64,000 nt of DNA from Chryseobacterium shigense. Lineage in GTDB: Bacteria > Bacteroidota > Bacteroidia > Flavobacteriales > Weeksellaceae. The position numbers and the translations under genes were made by a program. This document shows positions 1-8,034 of this stretch, one piece after another; positions within the stretch are counted from its first letter, which is position 1; every line of letters begins with the position of its first letter. The DNA lies in NCBI RefSeq assembly GCF_014207845.1, contig NZ_JACHLC010000002.1, positions 1 to 64,000 on the forward strand, in the 5' to 3' direction. The notes under the pieces were generated by a model. That model saw only the letters and a program-made list of their open reading frames with translations. It did not search any database and had not been told where the DNA came from.

Positions 1-299
1 CTTATTTGCGGTTGCAAAAGTAATTATTTATTTATTAATGACCAAATATTTATCAAAGAAAATTTAAAGTTTTTTTTTAACCCTAACCCCTTTTCCTAAA
101 TATCCAATCCAACTCCTGCGCTTACTGATTCCTTTCGTTTTCAGTGGGGCAAAGATAGGCTCTTTACCCTACACAAAACAAATTTATTTAACATAAATTT
201 CATGTTTGCGTAATATTTGACTGTAAAGAACTGGTAAGCAGGAAGAAAAATTTTAAACATTTGTTTAAACCTGTTGCCTGTTTTTATTTACCTAAGATA
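1..299. other. Intergenic region left of the first gene
   Basis: No convincing coding sequence was seen here. It is A+T-rich. It holds a leftward -7-like element near its left end, and a weak inverted repeat, TTTAAACA / GTTTAAA, around 252-269. That repeat lies just downstream of the minus-strand gene ending at 300 and could be a weak terminator, but its stem has little G+C. Confidence 0.4.
15..22 (-). promoter_or_regulatory. Bacteroidota -7 element for a leftward gene outside the window
   Basis: The plus strand reads CAAAAGTA, which is TACTTTTG on the minus strand and matches the flavobacterial TAnnTTTG consensus. It would drive a gene to the left of position 1. No clear TTG -33 element was checked at the expected distance, so the call rests on the -7 box alone. 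Confidence 0.35.
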
Positions 300-983
300 T
301 TATGGTTTATTGTGAACATAAATAAGGCTTAAAAAATCTGCATAAGATTTTTCTAACCCGATAATATCGCCGGATTTCAGATTTAAACCACCGGTTCCTG
401 ATGTATCTGATTTTACTTTTAAAGAAGAGGCCTGAAAGTACAGATTCTCATTATTTGTTTTGGGCTGAACTTTAATTGTAGAGCCTAAAAGTTTTTTTGT
501 TGATATGGTATACACTTCTCCCGGGATAATATCCAAGGTAATATATGATCTGGGAGTGAGTAAATAGTCTTTTTTATTGATATTGATCTTCTGATCTTTA
601 TCCGAGGAAGCAAAAACATATAATTTCCCGTTTTGATCTGCTAATTTTTCTTTGGGAGTATAGTATAGAGCAATCCTATAGTTGGCAGGATTAAGAGGCT
701 GAGGAGTGCCATCTATATTTCCAAAGGGTTTAAATGAAAAGGTATTGGCTCCTATTTCTTTTGCTTTCTTGTATATCAGTGAAAAAACAGCTGCATCATC
801 TTTTGAGAATCCCTGAACTTCAATTTCACCTAAATATTGGGCATCAATTGTTGATTCAGTTTTTTTATACAAGAACTTATCTGTATTGTCGTTTGTTTTT
901 TCAACTTTTGAAAGGTAAACATTCTGTGCATTACACAGGTGAATACAGAATATGGAAACAGCAACTGCCAGATTCTTGATCAT
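300..983 (-). CDS. Exported hypothetical protein
   Basis: A 227-residue protein of no recognised family. The N-terminus is a typical Sec signal peptide: Lys near the start, a hydrophobic stretch, and cleavage expected after CNAQ at about residue 20. The mature part is polar and looks beta-rich, with no catalytic motif recognised. It begins one base after the stop of the upstream rfbD-like gene, so the two are probably co-transcribed. A periplasmic or outer-membrane-associated location is inferred from the signal peptide only. Confidence 0.7.
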   Translation of the reverse strand: MIKNLAVAVSIFCIHLCNAQNVYLSKVEKTNDNTDKFLYKKTESTIDAQYLGEIEVQGFSKDDAAVFSLIYKKAKEIGANTFSFKPFGNIDGTPQPLNPANYRIALYYTPKEKLADQNGKLYVFASSDKDQKININKKDYLLTPRSYITLDIIPGEVYTISTKKLLGSTIKVQPKTNNENLYFQASSLKVKSDTSGTGGLNLKSGDIIGLEKSYADFLSLIYVHNKP

Positions 984-984
984 A

Positions 985-1848
985 TTATTGTTGTGTTAAT
1001 ATTTTAACTGATTCTTCAAGACTGTTTTCCCAATGTTTAGGCTCTATTTTGTACACTTCTTCTATTTTATCCAATGACATGGTGCTTCTTCCCGGCCTTT
1101 TTGCGGGAGTCGGGTATTGATCCGTGGTTAAAGGGTTTAACTGCACTGAAGAGCCGGAGAATTCTGCAATTTTTTTTGCAAATTCAAACCAGGTGGTTTC
1201 CGGGTAGTTTGAGAAATGAAAGATTCCAAAAGTTTTACCGGGAGTTTCGATAATGTCCATAATAGCTTCTGCCAGGTCATTTGCATTGGTGGGCTGTCCA
1301 AACTGATCGGCAACAATTCCCAACTGATCTTTTTGAGAGAAAAGGTTCAGCATTGTTTTCACAAAGTTTTTATTAAACTCTGAATAGAGCCATGAAGTTC
1401 TTAAAATAATAGTTTTGGGATTAATTTCCAGGGCAAGCTCTTCCCCTTTTCTTTTTGACGCACCATATACCCCGGTTGGATTGGTGAAATCGTCTTCTGA
1501 GTAAGGCAGGTTCGTATCTCCATCAAATACATAATCGGTGGAAACGTGGATCAGAATACATTTATTATCTGCACAGGCCTGGGCAAGATATGCAACACCG
1601 TCAGCATTTACTGCAAATGCTTTGTCTTTTTCTTTTTCGGCGAGATCAACTGCTGTGTATGCGGAAGCATTAATACAATAGTCGGGTTTGTTATCATAGA
1701 AGAAGCCATTGATCTGATCTTCATTTGTAATATCCAGTGTCTGGGAATCCGTAAATATGAATTCATACGTATTTTCAAAATCAGGTGCTATTTTTCTGAT
1801 ACAGTTACCTAACTGACCATTTCCTCCTATTACTGCTATTTTTTTCAT
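985..1848 (-). CDS. rfbD: dTDP-4-dehydrorhamnose reductase (RfbD/RmlD)
   Basis: A 287-residue short-chain dehydrogenase of the RmlD family, close to the usual family length. It reduces dTDP-4-dehydro-L-rhamnose to dTDP-L-rhamnose with NAD(P)H in the cytoplasm, supplying rhamnose for surface polysaccharides. Visible features are the N-terminal nucleotide-binding GGNGQLG (residues 8-14), the STDYVFDG segment (about 103-110) and the catalytic YxxxK pair Tyr128/Lys132. RmlA, RmlB and RmlC are not in the window, so the rest of the pathway must be elsewhere. The capsule genes at 8-14 kb are a plausible consumer of the product (inference). Confidence 0.88.
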   Translation of the reverse strand: MKKIAVIGGNGQLGNCIRKIAPDFENTYEFIFTDSQTLDITNEDQINGFFYDNKPDYCINASAYTAVDLAEKEKDKAFAVNADGVAYLAQACADNKCILIHVSTDYVFDGDTNLPYSEDDFTNPTGVYGASKRKGEELALEINPKTIILRTSWLYSEFNKNFVKTMLNLFSQKDQLGIVADQFGQPTNANDLAEAIMDIIETPGKTFGIFHFSNYPETTWFEFAKKIAEFSGSSVQLNPLTTDQYPTPAKRPGRSTMSLDKIEEVYKIEPKHWENSLEESVKILTQQ

Positions 1849-1926
1849 CTGTAATTTTATTATTTTACTATTGATGTATTATTAAGAAATATCCTTTTAG
1901 AAATTGGGTTATTTCATTATTTCCGA

Positions 1927-2412
1927 TTAAGAATTTTTTGCGTTCTGAGATCTAAGGAATTTCACTCTGGGCTGGAAATCTTTTTGCTCAATATCTACAT
2001 AAAATTTCCCAAAGGTTTCTTTTATATCTTCCGGGTGAACTTCAGATTTTCTTGTTTTGAGGTTGAAGTAAATCACGGTAACCCATAATACGGCATGAAC
2101 TGTTTTTTCGTCCAGGCTTTTCATGAGTATTTCTACTTTGGCTGTTCTGTCCTGCACTTCTATGGTTTTACTGCTGATTATTACCTGGGTATTGTATCTT
2201 ACTTCTTTTAAATAAGCGATCTCATTCTGAATAGCAATCCACGTACATCCGGTCTTTTTGGTATATTCTTCGTATGTGAATCCGTAAAATGTTTCTACAT
2301 GGTCTTCTCTGGCGTTGAACATATAATCCAGATATTTCACGTTATTCAAATGTCCTATCGGATCACAATCGCTGAACCTTACTTTTACGGTTGTTGATAC
2401 TTCTTTTTCCAT
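1927..2412 (-). CDS. Acyl-CoA thioesterase, 4HBT hot-dog family
   Basis: A 161-residue single-domain hot-dog thioesterase. The N-terminal strand carries the family motif with Asp17 in SDCDPIGHLNN, the acidic residue used as nucleophile or general base in 4-hydroxybenzoyl-CoA thioesterase/YbgC-type enzymes. It probably hydrolyses acyl-CoA or acyl-ACP thioesters in the cytoplasm; the substrate cannot be read from sequence. A terminator hairpin separates it from the Skp genes upstream, so it appears to be its own transcription unit or to run on into rfbD 78 bases downstream. Confidence 0.8.
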   Translation of the reverse strand: MEKEVSTTVKVRFSDCDPIGHLNNVKYLDYMFNAREDHVETFYGFTYEEYTKKTGCTWIAIQNEIAYLKEVRYNTQVIISSKTIEVQDRTAKVEILMKSLDEKTVHAVLWVTVIYFNLKTRKSEVHPEDIKETFGKFYVDIEQKDFQPRVKFLRSQNAKNS

Positions 2413-2422
2413 AGGGCAAAAA

Positions 2423-2452
2423 TAAAAAAACCGCCTTTAAAAGAGACGGTTA
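2423..2452 (-). terminator. Rho-independent terminator after the second Skp gene
   Basis: An inverted repeat (AACCGCC ... GACGGTT) is preceded on the plus strand by a run of seven A, giving a stem followed by a U-tract for minus-strand transcripts. It lies 24 bases beyond the stop of the Skp-like gene at 2476. Confidence 0.75.
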
Positions 2453-2475
2453 ATTTATAAAACTTTGTTAATTTA

Positions 2476-2979
2476 TTAGTTGATCCCTAATTCTTTCTTA
2501 ACAGCAGCTGTAGCATCTGCACCTGATTTGTAAACCAAAGCAGCAGAGTTTGCATCCATGATGAATTCGTATCCGTTAGCTTTAGCTACTTTCTCGATGG
2601 CATCATTCAGTTTTTTCTCAATTGGTCCGAAAGCAACATCCTGCTTAGCCTGAAGATCTTTCTGAGCTTTATCCTGCATCTGAGCAATTTCTTCCTGAAG
2701 TTTCTGTAATTCTGTTTCTCTAGCTTTGTTCTCGTCAGCCGTTTTCTTAGGAGCTTCTTCAGTATACTGCTTTAACTTAGCCTGTCCAGCATCTGCTTTT
2801 TTCTTAATTTCAGCTTGTTTAGCATCTAAGAAAGTTTTTATATCAGTATCTGCTTTTTTCTTTTCAGGCATTGCATTAAGAACTCCCATTAAATCTACAG
2901 TAGCTAGTTTCTGAGCTTTCGCCATACTTACCGATACAACCATTACTACCACGGCAAATAATACACTTAATTTTTTCAT
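2476..2979 (-). CDS. OmpH/Skp-family periplasmic chaperone (copy 2)
   Basis: A 167-residue Skp-like protein. A cleavable signal peptide (to about AKAQ, residue 23) is followed by the short beta segment KLATVDLMGVLN, and then a long Lys/Glu/Gln-rich coiled-coil arm (about residues 40-120) that returns to a C-terminal beta segment. Skp trimers hold unfolded outer-membrane proteins in the periplasm. It is the last gene of the bamA-skp-skp block and directly follows its paralogue at 3046-3600. This duplicated arrangement downstream of bamA is usual in Bacteroidota. Confidence 0.85.
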   Translation of the reverse strand: MKKLSVLFAVVVMVVSVSMAKAQKLATVDLMGVLNAMPEKKKADTDIKTFLDAKQAEIKKKADAGQAKLKQYTEEAPKKTADENKARETELQKLQEEIAQMQDKAQKDLQAKQDVAFGPIEKKLNDAIEKVAKANGYEFIMDANSAALVYKSGADATAAVKKELGIN

Positions 2980-3045
2980 AATTGGTAAAATAAATAATTT
3001 AATTTGTTTTTAGATTTTAATTTTAAGTAAAAGTTAACTTAAACT

Positions 3046-3600
3046 TTATTTTTTACTGTTTGTCTTTTCTTTTTTATCAGATGCAGAGGATCCTTTCAAT
3101 AAGATCGTTAATACTTTTTCTGTATAATCATATCTGGGCAAAAGGAAAAGAACATTGTTATCGGATTTATCAAGAACCGTGCCCAATCCGTTTTTCTCGG
3201 CCATTGTTTTAACAGCGGTCCAGATCTGATCCTGAAACGGAACAACCAGATTTGTTCTCAGTTTTGTAATCTCACCATTGGCTCCAAAACGTAAGCTTGT
3301 GGTAGTTTTGATATTTTTCTCAAGATCCAATACTTCTTTTTCTCTGAGCTTTAGCTGATCTCCTATCAACAATACTTTCTCACTTTCAAATGCAGATTTT
3401 TTTCTTTCGTATTCTGACTGCAGGTTTTGAAGTTCTGCCTGCCAGGTATCGATCTGTGAATTTAATCTTGCTTCTGCTTCTTTGTATTGAGGTAGCTTGT
3501 CTAAAATATAGCCTGTATCTACTATTCCAACTTTCTGGGCATTCGAAAGGCCGAAAAGCAGGAACAATACAAATGTGAAAATGATTTTAAGGTTTTTCAT
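3046..3600 (-). CDS. OmpH/Skp-family periplasmic chaperone (copy 1)
   Basis: A 184-residue Skp-like protein with a signal peptide ending at SNAQ (about residue 22). It continues KVGIVDTGYILDKLPQY, the conserved Skp N-terminal strand, then a heptad-rich helical arm (about 38-110) and a C-terminal strand region ending in a Lys/Ser-rich tail. It starts 11 bases after the bamA stop, so it is co-transcribed with bamA. It probably escorts outer-membrane proteins to the BAM complex. It differs enough from copy 2 that the two may have distinct clients (inference). Confidence 0.86.
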   Translation of the reverse strand: MKNLKIIFTFVLFLLFGLSNAQKVGIVDTGYILDKLPQYKEAEARLNSQIDTWQAELQNLQSEYERKKSAFESEKVLLIGDQLKLREKEVLDLEKNIKTTTSLRFGANGEITKLRTNLVVPFQDQIWTAVKTMAEKNGLGTVLDKSDNNVLFLLPRYDYTEKVLTILLKGSSASDKKEKTNSKK

Positions 3601-3610
3601 ATTGTGTGAA

Positions 3611-6148
3611 TTATAATGATTGGTTCATCAGGAAGTGTGTTTTCCATCCGGATGGTTCTGTTCCGGAAACTGTTTTATCAAATCCGTAAGCAAAGTCAAA
3701 TCCGATCAAACCAAAAGCTCCCATGTATACTCTTACTCCAATTCCCACAGATCTTTTCAGCTGGAACGGGTTGTATGTGCTCCAGGAGTTCCATACGTTC
3801 CCCCCTTCTGCAAAGGTAAGTGCATAGATCTTAGCTGTCTGGTTCATAGAGATCGGGTATCTTAATTCCAGGGTAAATCTGTTATAGATTGTACCTCCTC
3901 CTCTTTGGGTAATATCATCTATTTCTCCTCCGTATGTTGAAGCGTTTTCATATCCTCTCAATGGAATCAATTCACGTCCGTCATATCTACCTCCGAAAAG
4001 TCCTGTACCTCCTACATAGAATCTTTCGAATGGCGGAGCTCCCAATTTTTTGTTATATCCGTCCATGAATCCCATTTCTGCGGAAGATCTCAATACAAGT
4101 TTTCCTGCAACTTCATTATAAACGTCAGCTTTGAACTTGATTTTGTAGAATTCCATCCACTTGTACTTGTCCACCGGTGACATTGTAGAGTAATCTTTGT
4201 TGCTGAACAATGAATATGGTGCGGTAAGTTTCGCGGAAACTTCAATATTTGAACCCATTGTAGGGAAGATAGGGTCAATACCTGCTGAGTTTCTGCTTAA
4301 ACCTAAATTAAGACTTAAGTTGTTGGCATCTCCATAGTATTCTGTGGTATCTCCGAACTGGAACGGATAGTTACTGAATTTATAATTCTGGTACTGAATT
4401 CCTGTATATAGTGAGAAGTAGTCATCCGGCCAGTTTAATAATCTGTTCAAACCAACTGATGCGGAGAAGATATTAAGCTTTTGAGCAGCTCCATAACTAT
4501 CACTGTATTTTACTCTGGAAGTATTTAAACTTACTGAAAGGGCTGTAGGTCTTGTTCCGAACAACCATGGCTCAGTAAATGAGATTCCATAGTTTTGGAA
4601 ATACTGTCCTGCCTGCGCCTGGATAGACAAAGTCTGGCCATCTCCCTGTGGAACCGGCTTAAAGTCTTTAAACTTAAGGAAGTTCTTTAAAGAGAAGTTG
4701 TTGAAGGTAAGTCCTAAGGTCCCGATAAAGCTGTTACCACCGTAACCTGCCTGTAACTGTACCTGGGAAGAACCTTTTTCAACCAGTTTCCAGTTGATGT
4801 CTACAGTATTATCCTGCTGATTCGGCTGAATATCCTGACCAACCTGCTGAGGGTCAAAGAAGGACATCCCTGCTAAATCGAAGTACGTTCTTTTAATTTC
4901 TGTCTTTTTGAAAAGCTCTCCCGGTTTTGTTCTCAGGGCTCTCAATACAACGTGGTCATGGGTAGTGGTATTCCCCTGCCATGTTACTTTGTTCCAGGTT
5001 GCCTGTTCACCTTCATTAATTCTGATTTCCAGATTTACGGCATCTCCTGACACGGATTTTTCTACCGGTGTTACATTAGAGAAAAGGTAACCGTTATTCA
5101 TGTAGACAGACTTGATATCTGAATCGTCTTCTTTACCTCCGTCTTCCCCAACTTTTTTGTTGAAACCAACGGCATCGTAAATATCTCCTTTTTTATATCC
5201 TAATAATCTCTGTAAATATTCTGTAGAGTAAACGGTATTTCCGGTGAATGTAACATCCCCGATATAGTACTTTTTACCTTCGTTAAGCTTTACATTGATT
5301 TCGTAGTTATTTCTCTTGTTTCTCCATACGGAATCTGAAACAATCTTAGCATCTCTATATCCTAAAGAGTTATAGTAGCTCACAAGGCTCTGCTTGTCTT
5401 CCTGGTATTTTTCTTCAATGAATTTTGAAGATTTCAGAATTCCGCCGATACCAAATCTCTTTTGTTTGGTTTCTTTGAAGGCTTTTTTTCTAAGCTTTGC
5501 ATCAGTAACGCTTTGGTTGCCTTCAAATTCGATATGGTCGATTTTTATTCTTTTACCTTTATCGATATTAATGGTCCAGTCTACCATAGACGGATCATTT
5601 GCATTCACTTTATCCTGAATGGTGATTTTAGCATCTGCAAAACCTTTTTTCACATAATCCTTAGGAACTTTGGTCTTAAGGCTTGAGATCAGGTTTTGGG
5701 TGATTTTTGTTCCAGGTTTTAGATTATTGTCTTTTGTAAGTTTTTCGTTTTTAGATTTACCGATCCCTCTACCTGTGAATTTTACCTCTCCAAGTTCTTT
5801 AAGGTCTTCGAGGTAGAATCTCAGAATTACGGTCTGCCCTTCAATACTCTGAACGTACACTTCAACTTCTGAAAAAGACTGGGTATCCCAAAGCTTTTTA
5901 ACAGCGTTGCTGATCTTCTGTCCCGGAATATCTACAGCTTCTCCTTTGGTTAAGCCTGTAAATCTTAAGATCTGTGCCGGTGTATATTTTTTTACCCCAT
6001 CTACAACAATGTCTTTAAGAGTGTAAGTTCCTGCTTCATTTTCTGCATGTACAGCATTATTTACTTTGGTGCTGTCCTGAGGAGTTACTTGTCCATAAAA
6101 ATGTGCCGAAGCAGCAAACATTATGATGGGTAATAGTCTAAACTTCAT
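3611..6148 (-). CDS. bamA: BamA, outer-membrane protein assembly factor
   Basis: An 845-residue Omp85 protein, slightly longer than the proteobacterial BamA norm and typical for Bacteroidota. It has a signal peptide to about residue 20, then an N-terminal half built of POTRA repeats (KDIVVDGVKKYTPAQIL; later VTFTGNTVYSTEYLQ and VTWQGNTTTHDHVV), and a C-terminal 16-strand barrel with the FYVGGTGLFGGRYDGRE segment and the RGYE-type loop. It inserts beta-barrel proteins into the outer membrane. It lies between uppS upstream and two Skp genes downstream, a conserved envelope-biogenesis neighbourhood. Confidence 0.95.
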   Translation of the reverse strand: MKFRLLPIIMFAASAHFYGQVTPQDSTKVNNAVHAENEAGTYTLKDIVVDGVKKYTPAQILRFTGLTKGEAVDIPGQKISNAVKKLWDTQSFSEVEVYVQSIEGQTVILRFYLEDLKELGEVKFTGRGIGKSKNEKLTKDNNLKPGTKITQNLISSLKTKVPKDYVKKGFADAKITIQDKVNANDPSMVDWTINIDKGKRIKIDHIEFEGNQSVTDAKLRKKAFKETKQKRFGIGGILKSSKFIEEKYQEDKQSLVSYYNSLGYRDAKIVSDSVWRNKRNNYEINVKLNEGKKYYIGDVTFTGNTVYSTEYLQRLLGYKKGDIYDAVGFNKKVGEDGGKEDDSDIKSVYMNNGYLFSNVTPVEKSVSGDAVNLEIRINEGEQATWNKVTWQGNTTTHDHVVLRALRTKPGELFKKTEIKRTYFDLAGMSFFDPQQVGQDIQPNQQDNTVDINWKLVEKGSSQVQLQAGYGGNSFIGTLGLTFNNFSLKNFLKFKDFKPVPQGDGQTLSIQAQAGQYFQNYGISFTEPWLFGTRPTALSVSLNTSRVKYSDSYGAAQKLNIFSASVGLNRLLNWPDDYFSLYTGIQYQNYKFSNYPFQFGDTTEYYGDANNLSLNLGLSRNSAGIDPIFPTMGSNIEVSAKLTAPYSLFSNKDYSTMSPVDKYKWMEFYKIKFKADVYNEVAGKLVLRSSAEMGFMDGYNKKLGAPPFERFYVGGTGLFGGRYDGRELIPLRGYENASTYGGEIDDITQRGGGTIYNRFTLELRYPISMNQTAKIYALTFAEGGNVWNSWSTYNPFQLKRSVGIGVRVYMGAFGLIGFDFAYGFDKTVSGTEPSGWKTHFLMNQSL

Positions 6149-6175
6149 TTTATCGAGTCTTTCTTTTCTTTAAAT

Positions 6176-6925
6176 TTATTGGGCGTTTATCTGGTCGCCG
6201 GTTAAACCGTATCTTCTTTCTTTATTCTGATAATCTACAATACACTGGAAGAAGATATCTTTTGTAAAATCCGGCCACAGGACATTTAAAAACTGTAATT
6301 CCGCATAAGCAATCTGCCAAAGGAGGAAGTTGCTTATTCTTATTTCCCCGCTGGTTCTTATCAGCAGGTCTACAGGAGGAAGATCCTTTGTATAAAGGTA
6401 ATTTTCGAATAATTTTTCATCAATATTCTCAATATCAACTTTTCCTTCTTTCACGTCTGAACTGATGCTTTTTACGGCATTCAATATTTCATTCTGTGAG
6501 CCATAGCTTATTGCCAGTACTAAATTGCCTTTTGTGTTTTCTTTTGTAAGCTCTATTACACGTTCAAGCTGTTCTCTTACAAGAAGAGGCAGCTTTTCTA
6601 AATTTCCTATAACATGCATTCTGAGTCCTTTGCTGAAAATTTCTTCAGCTTCCAGCAACAGGGTTTCCACCAGCAGATTCATCAGTGTATTAACTTCATC
6701 TGCAGGGCGGTTCCAGTTTTCAGAGGAAAATGTATACAGTGTTAAATAGGGTATATCTATCTCATTACATGCATTAATGGCATTTCTTACTGCATCAATG
6801 GCGTTTCTGTGACCAAAGGTTCTTTCTTCGCCACGTGTTTTCGCCCATCTTCCATTGCCGTCCATAATAATGGCGACGTGTTTCGGTAAATTCTGAGAAT
6901 TTATTTTATCTTTAATCAACGACAT
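6176..6925 (-). CDS. uppS: Isoprenyl transferase (undecaprenyl diphosphate synthase)
   Basis: A 249-residue cis-prenyltransferase of normal length. It condenses isopentenyl diphosphate onto farnesyl diphosphate to give undecaprenyl diphosphate, the lipid carrier for peptidoglycan and surface glycans. The catalytic Asp22 lies in the signature IIMDGNGRWAK. The C-terminal RTSGEIRISNFLLWQ motif binds the homoallylic substrate. It starts five bases after the barrel-protein gene stop and ends 27 bases before bamA, implying one transcript. Confidence 0.95.
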   Translation of the reverse strand: MSLIKDKINSQNLPKHVAIIMDGNGRWAKTRGEERTFGHRNAIDAVRNAINACNEIDIPYLTLYTFSSENWNRPADEVNTLMNLLVETLLLEAEEIFSKGLRMHVIGNLEKLPLLVREQLERVIELTKENTKGNLVLAISYGSQNEILNAVKSISSDVKEGKVDIENIDEKLFENYLYTKDLPPVDLLIRTSGEIRISNFLLWQIAYAELQFLNVLWPDFTKDIFFQCIVDYQNKERRYGLTGDQINAQ

Positions 6926-6930
6926 ATTAA

Positions 6931-7821
6931 TTAATCACAATAACACGGAGGTCTTCCGAATGAATAGGTAAGTCCTAAACTAAAAGTATTCATCCAGTCT
7001 TTCGACCTTTCATCGCCTATATTTCTTTTATAAAGAAGTTCCTGTTCTCTTTCTTTAGAAACTGCATAATAGTTTCCTGACTGCAGCAGTGATCCACCGG
7101 TAGCAGGATCCAAAATATCTCCATTAAAGCTGGATGTAAGATCTTTTGAAAGCAGTCTGCTGTGATCAAGCTGATCCGTCAGTGTATATCTAAATGTAGC
7201 TTCTGCAAATATAGCCCAATTATGGTTGAACTTATATTTCAAACCAACTCCAAAAGGAATATGCATCGTTACTTTTTTTCCTAATGTATATTCTGGGGTA
7301 CTCTTAAAATCCTGTTCATTAAGAGGAGCCTGCGCCACGCCATCTGCATCTCTTCTAAAATCGTTTACAAGATTGGCTTTAGGAGCATCAAACATCAAAG
7401 CACCGATACCTCCAAAGATATAAGGGCTTACCATGCTTATCTGTTCATTATTTACGGGGAAAAGATTGTATTCAAAAGTTAAACTTGCTTCGTATACATT
7501 ATTTTTTCCGTATGAGTTTCTATTTACTCTGTATTCTTCTTTCGCAGCTTTATCGCTAAACTGAATCTGGTTATATCCTAAATCCAATCTAACGGTCTGA
7601 TGCGGGTTAAAATTAAATCTATATAATAAACCTCCATAAAATGGGAACCCCCAATCTGACATTCTGTCTAAATCCAACGGCTTTTGTAAAATATAATTGG
7701 TCCGTCCTATGTCCCCAACTAGGTTACTCATACCCAGACGAACTCCCAATTCATTTCTTTGTGCTTTAACACTTACCATTCCCAGGAAGGCAATAAAGCT
7801 AAACAATAATTTTTTATTCAT
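6931..7821 (-). CDS. Outer-membrane beta-barrel protein (DUF6089-like)
   Basis: The protein is 296 residues if it starts at the Met at 7821, which is preferred because a signal peptide (MNKKLLFSF...VKAQ) follows immediately and the -7 promoter element at 7864-7871 overlaps an upstream in-frame Met. The mature sequence alternates aromatic/hydrophobic and polar residues and ends in an aromatic-flanked strand (SLGLTYSFG), as expected for a small barrel. It resembles the conserved barrel gene that precedes uppS-bamA in flavobacteria. Its function is unknown. It is probably the first gene of the uppS-bamA-skp operon. Confidence 0.78.
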   Translation of the reverse strand: MNKKLLFSFIAFLGMVSVKAQRNELGVRLGMSNLVGDIGRTNYILQKPLDLDRMSDWGFPFYGGLLYRFNFNPHQTVRLDLGYNQIQFSDKAAKEEYRVNRNSYGKNNVYEASLTFEYNLFPVNNEQISMVSPYIFGGIGALMFDAPKANLVNDFRRDADGVAQAPLNEQDFKSTPEYTLGKKVTMHIPFGVGLKYKFNHNWAIFAEATFRYTLTDQLDHSRLLSKDLTSSFNGDILDPATGGSLLQSGNYYAVSKEREQELLYKRNIGDERSKDWMNTFSLGLTYSFGRPPCYCD

Positions 7822-7863
7822 AAAAGAATATGGATTTATGGTTATTTTAAAATTTAATTTTTG

Positions 7864-7871
7864 CAAATATA
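7864..7871 (-). promoter_or_regulatory. -7 promoter element of the barrel-uppS-bamA-skp operon
   Basis: The plus strand CAAATATA is TATATTTG on the minus strand, a match to TAnnTTTG. It lies 43 bases upstream of the chosen start at 7821. It also overlaps the alternative upstream Met codon at 7866, which argues against that start. Confidence 0.5.
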
Positions 7872-8001
7872 AAACATTTTTATATTAATGATATTCTTAA
7901 TGTATAGTTAAAAATAAACAAAAAAACATAATTTGTTATAAAGTAAACGACAAAGTGCCAAAAATATTCTTTTTTCCTTAGATGACCAAAACTGAAAGTA
8001 T

Positions 8002-8027
8002 AAAAAAACCCCCATTTGCTGAGGGTT
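8002..8027 (-). terminator. Terminator after the Wzc-like kinase gene
   Basis: On the minus strand an AAACCCTC / GGGGGTTT hairpin is followed by a run of T. It begins eight bases beyond the stop of the gene ending at 8035. Confidence 0.7.
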
Positions 8028-8034
8028 TAAAACG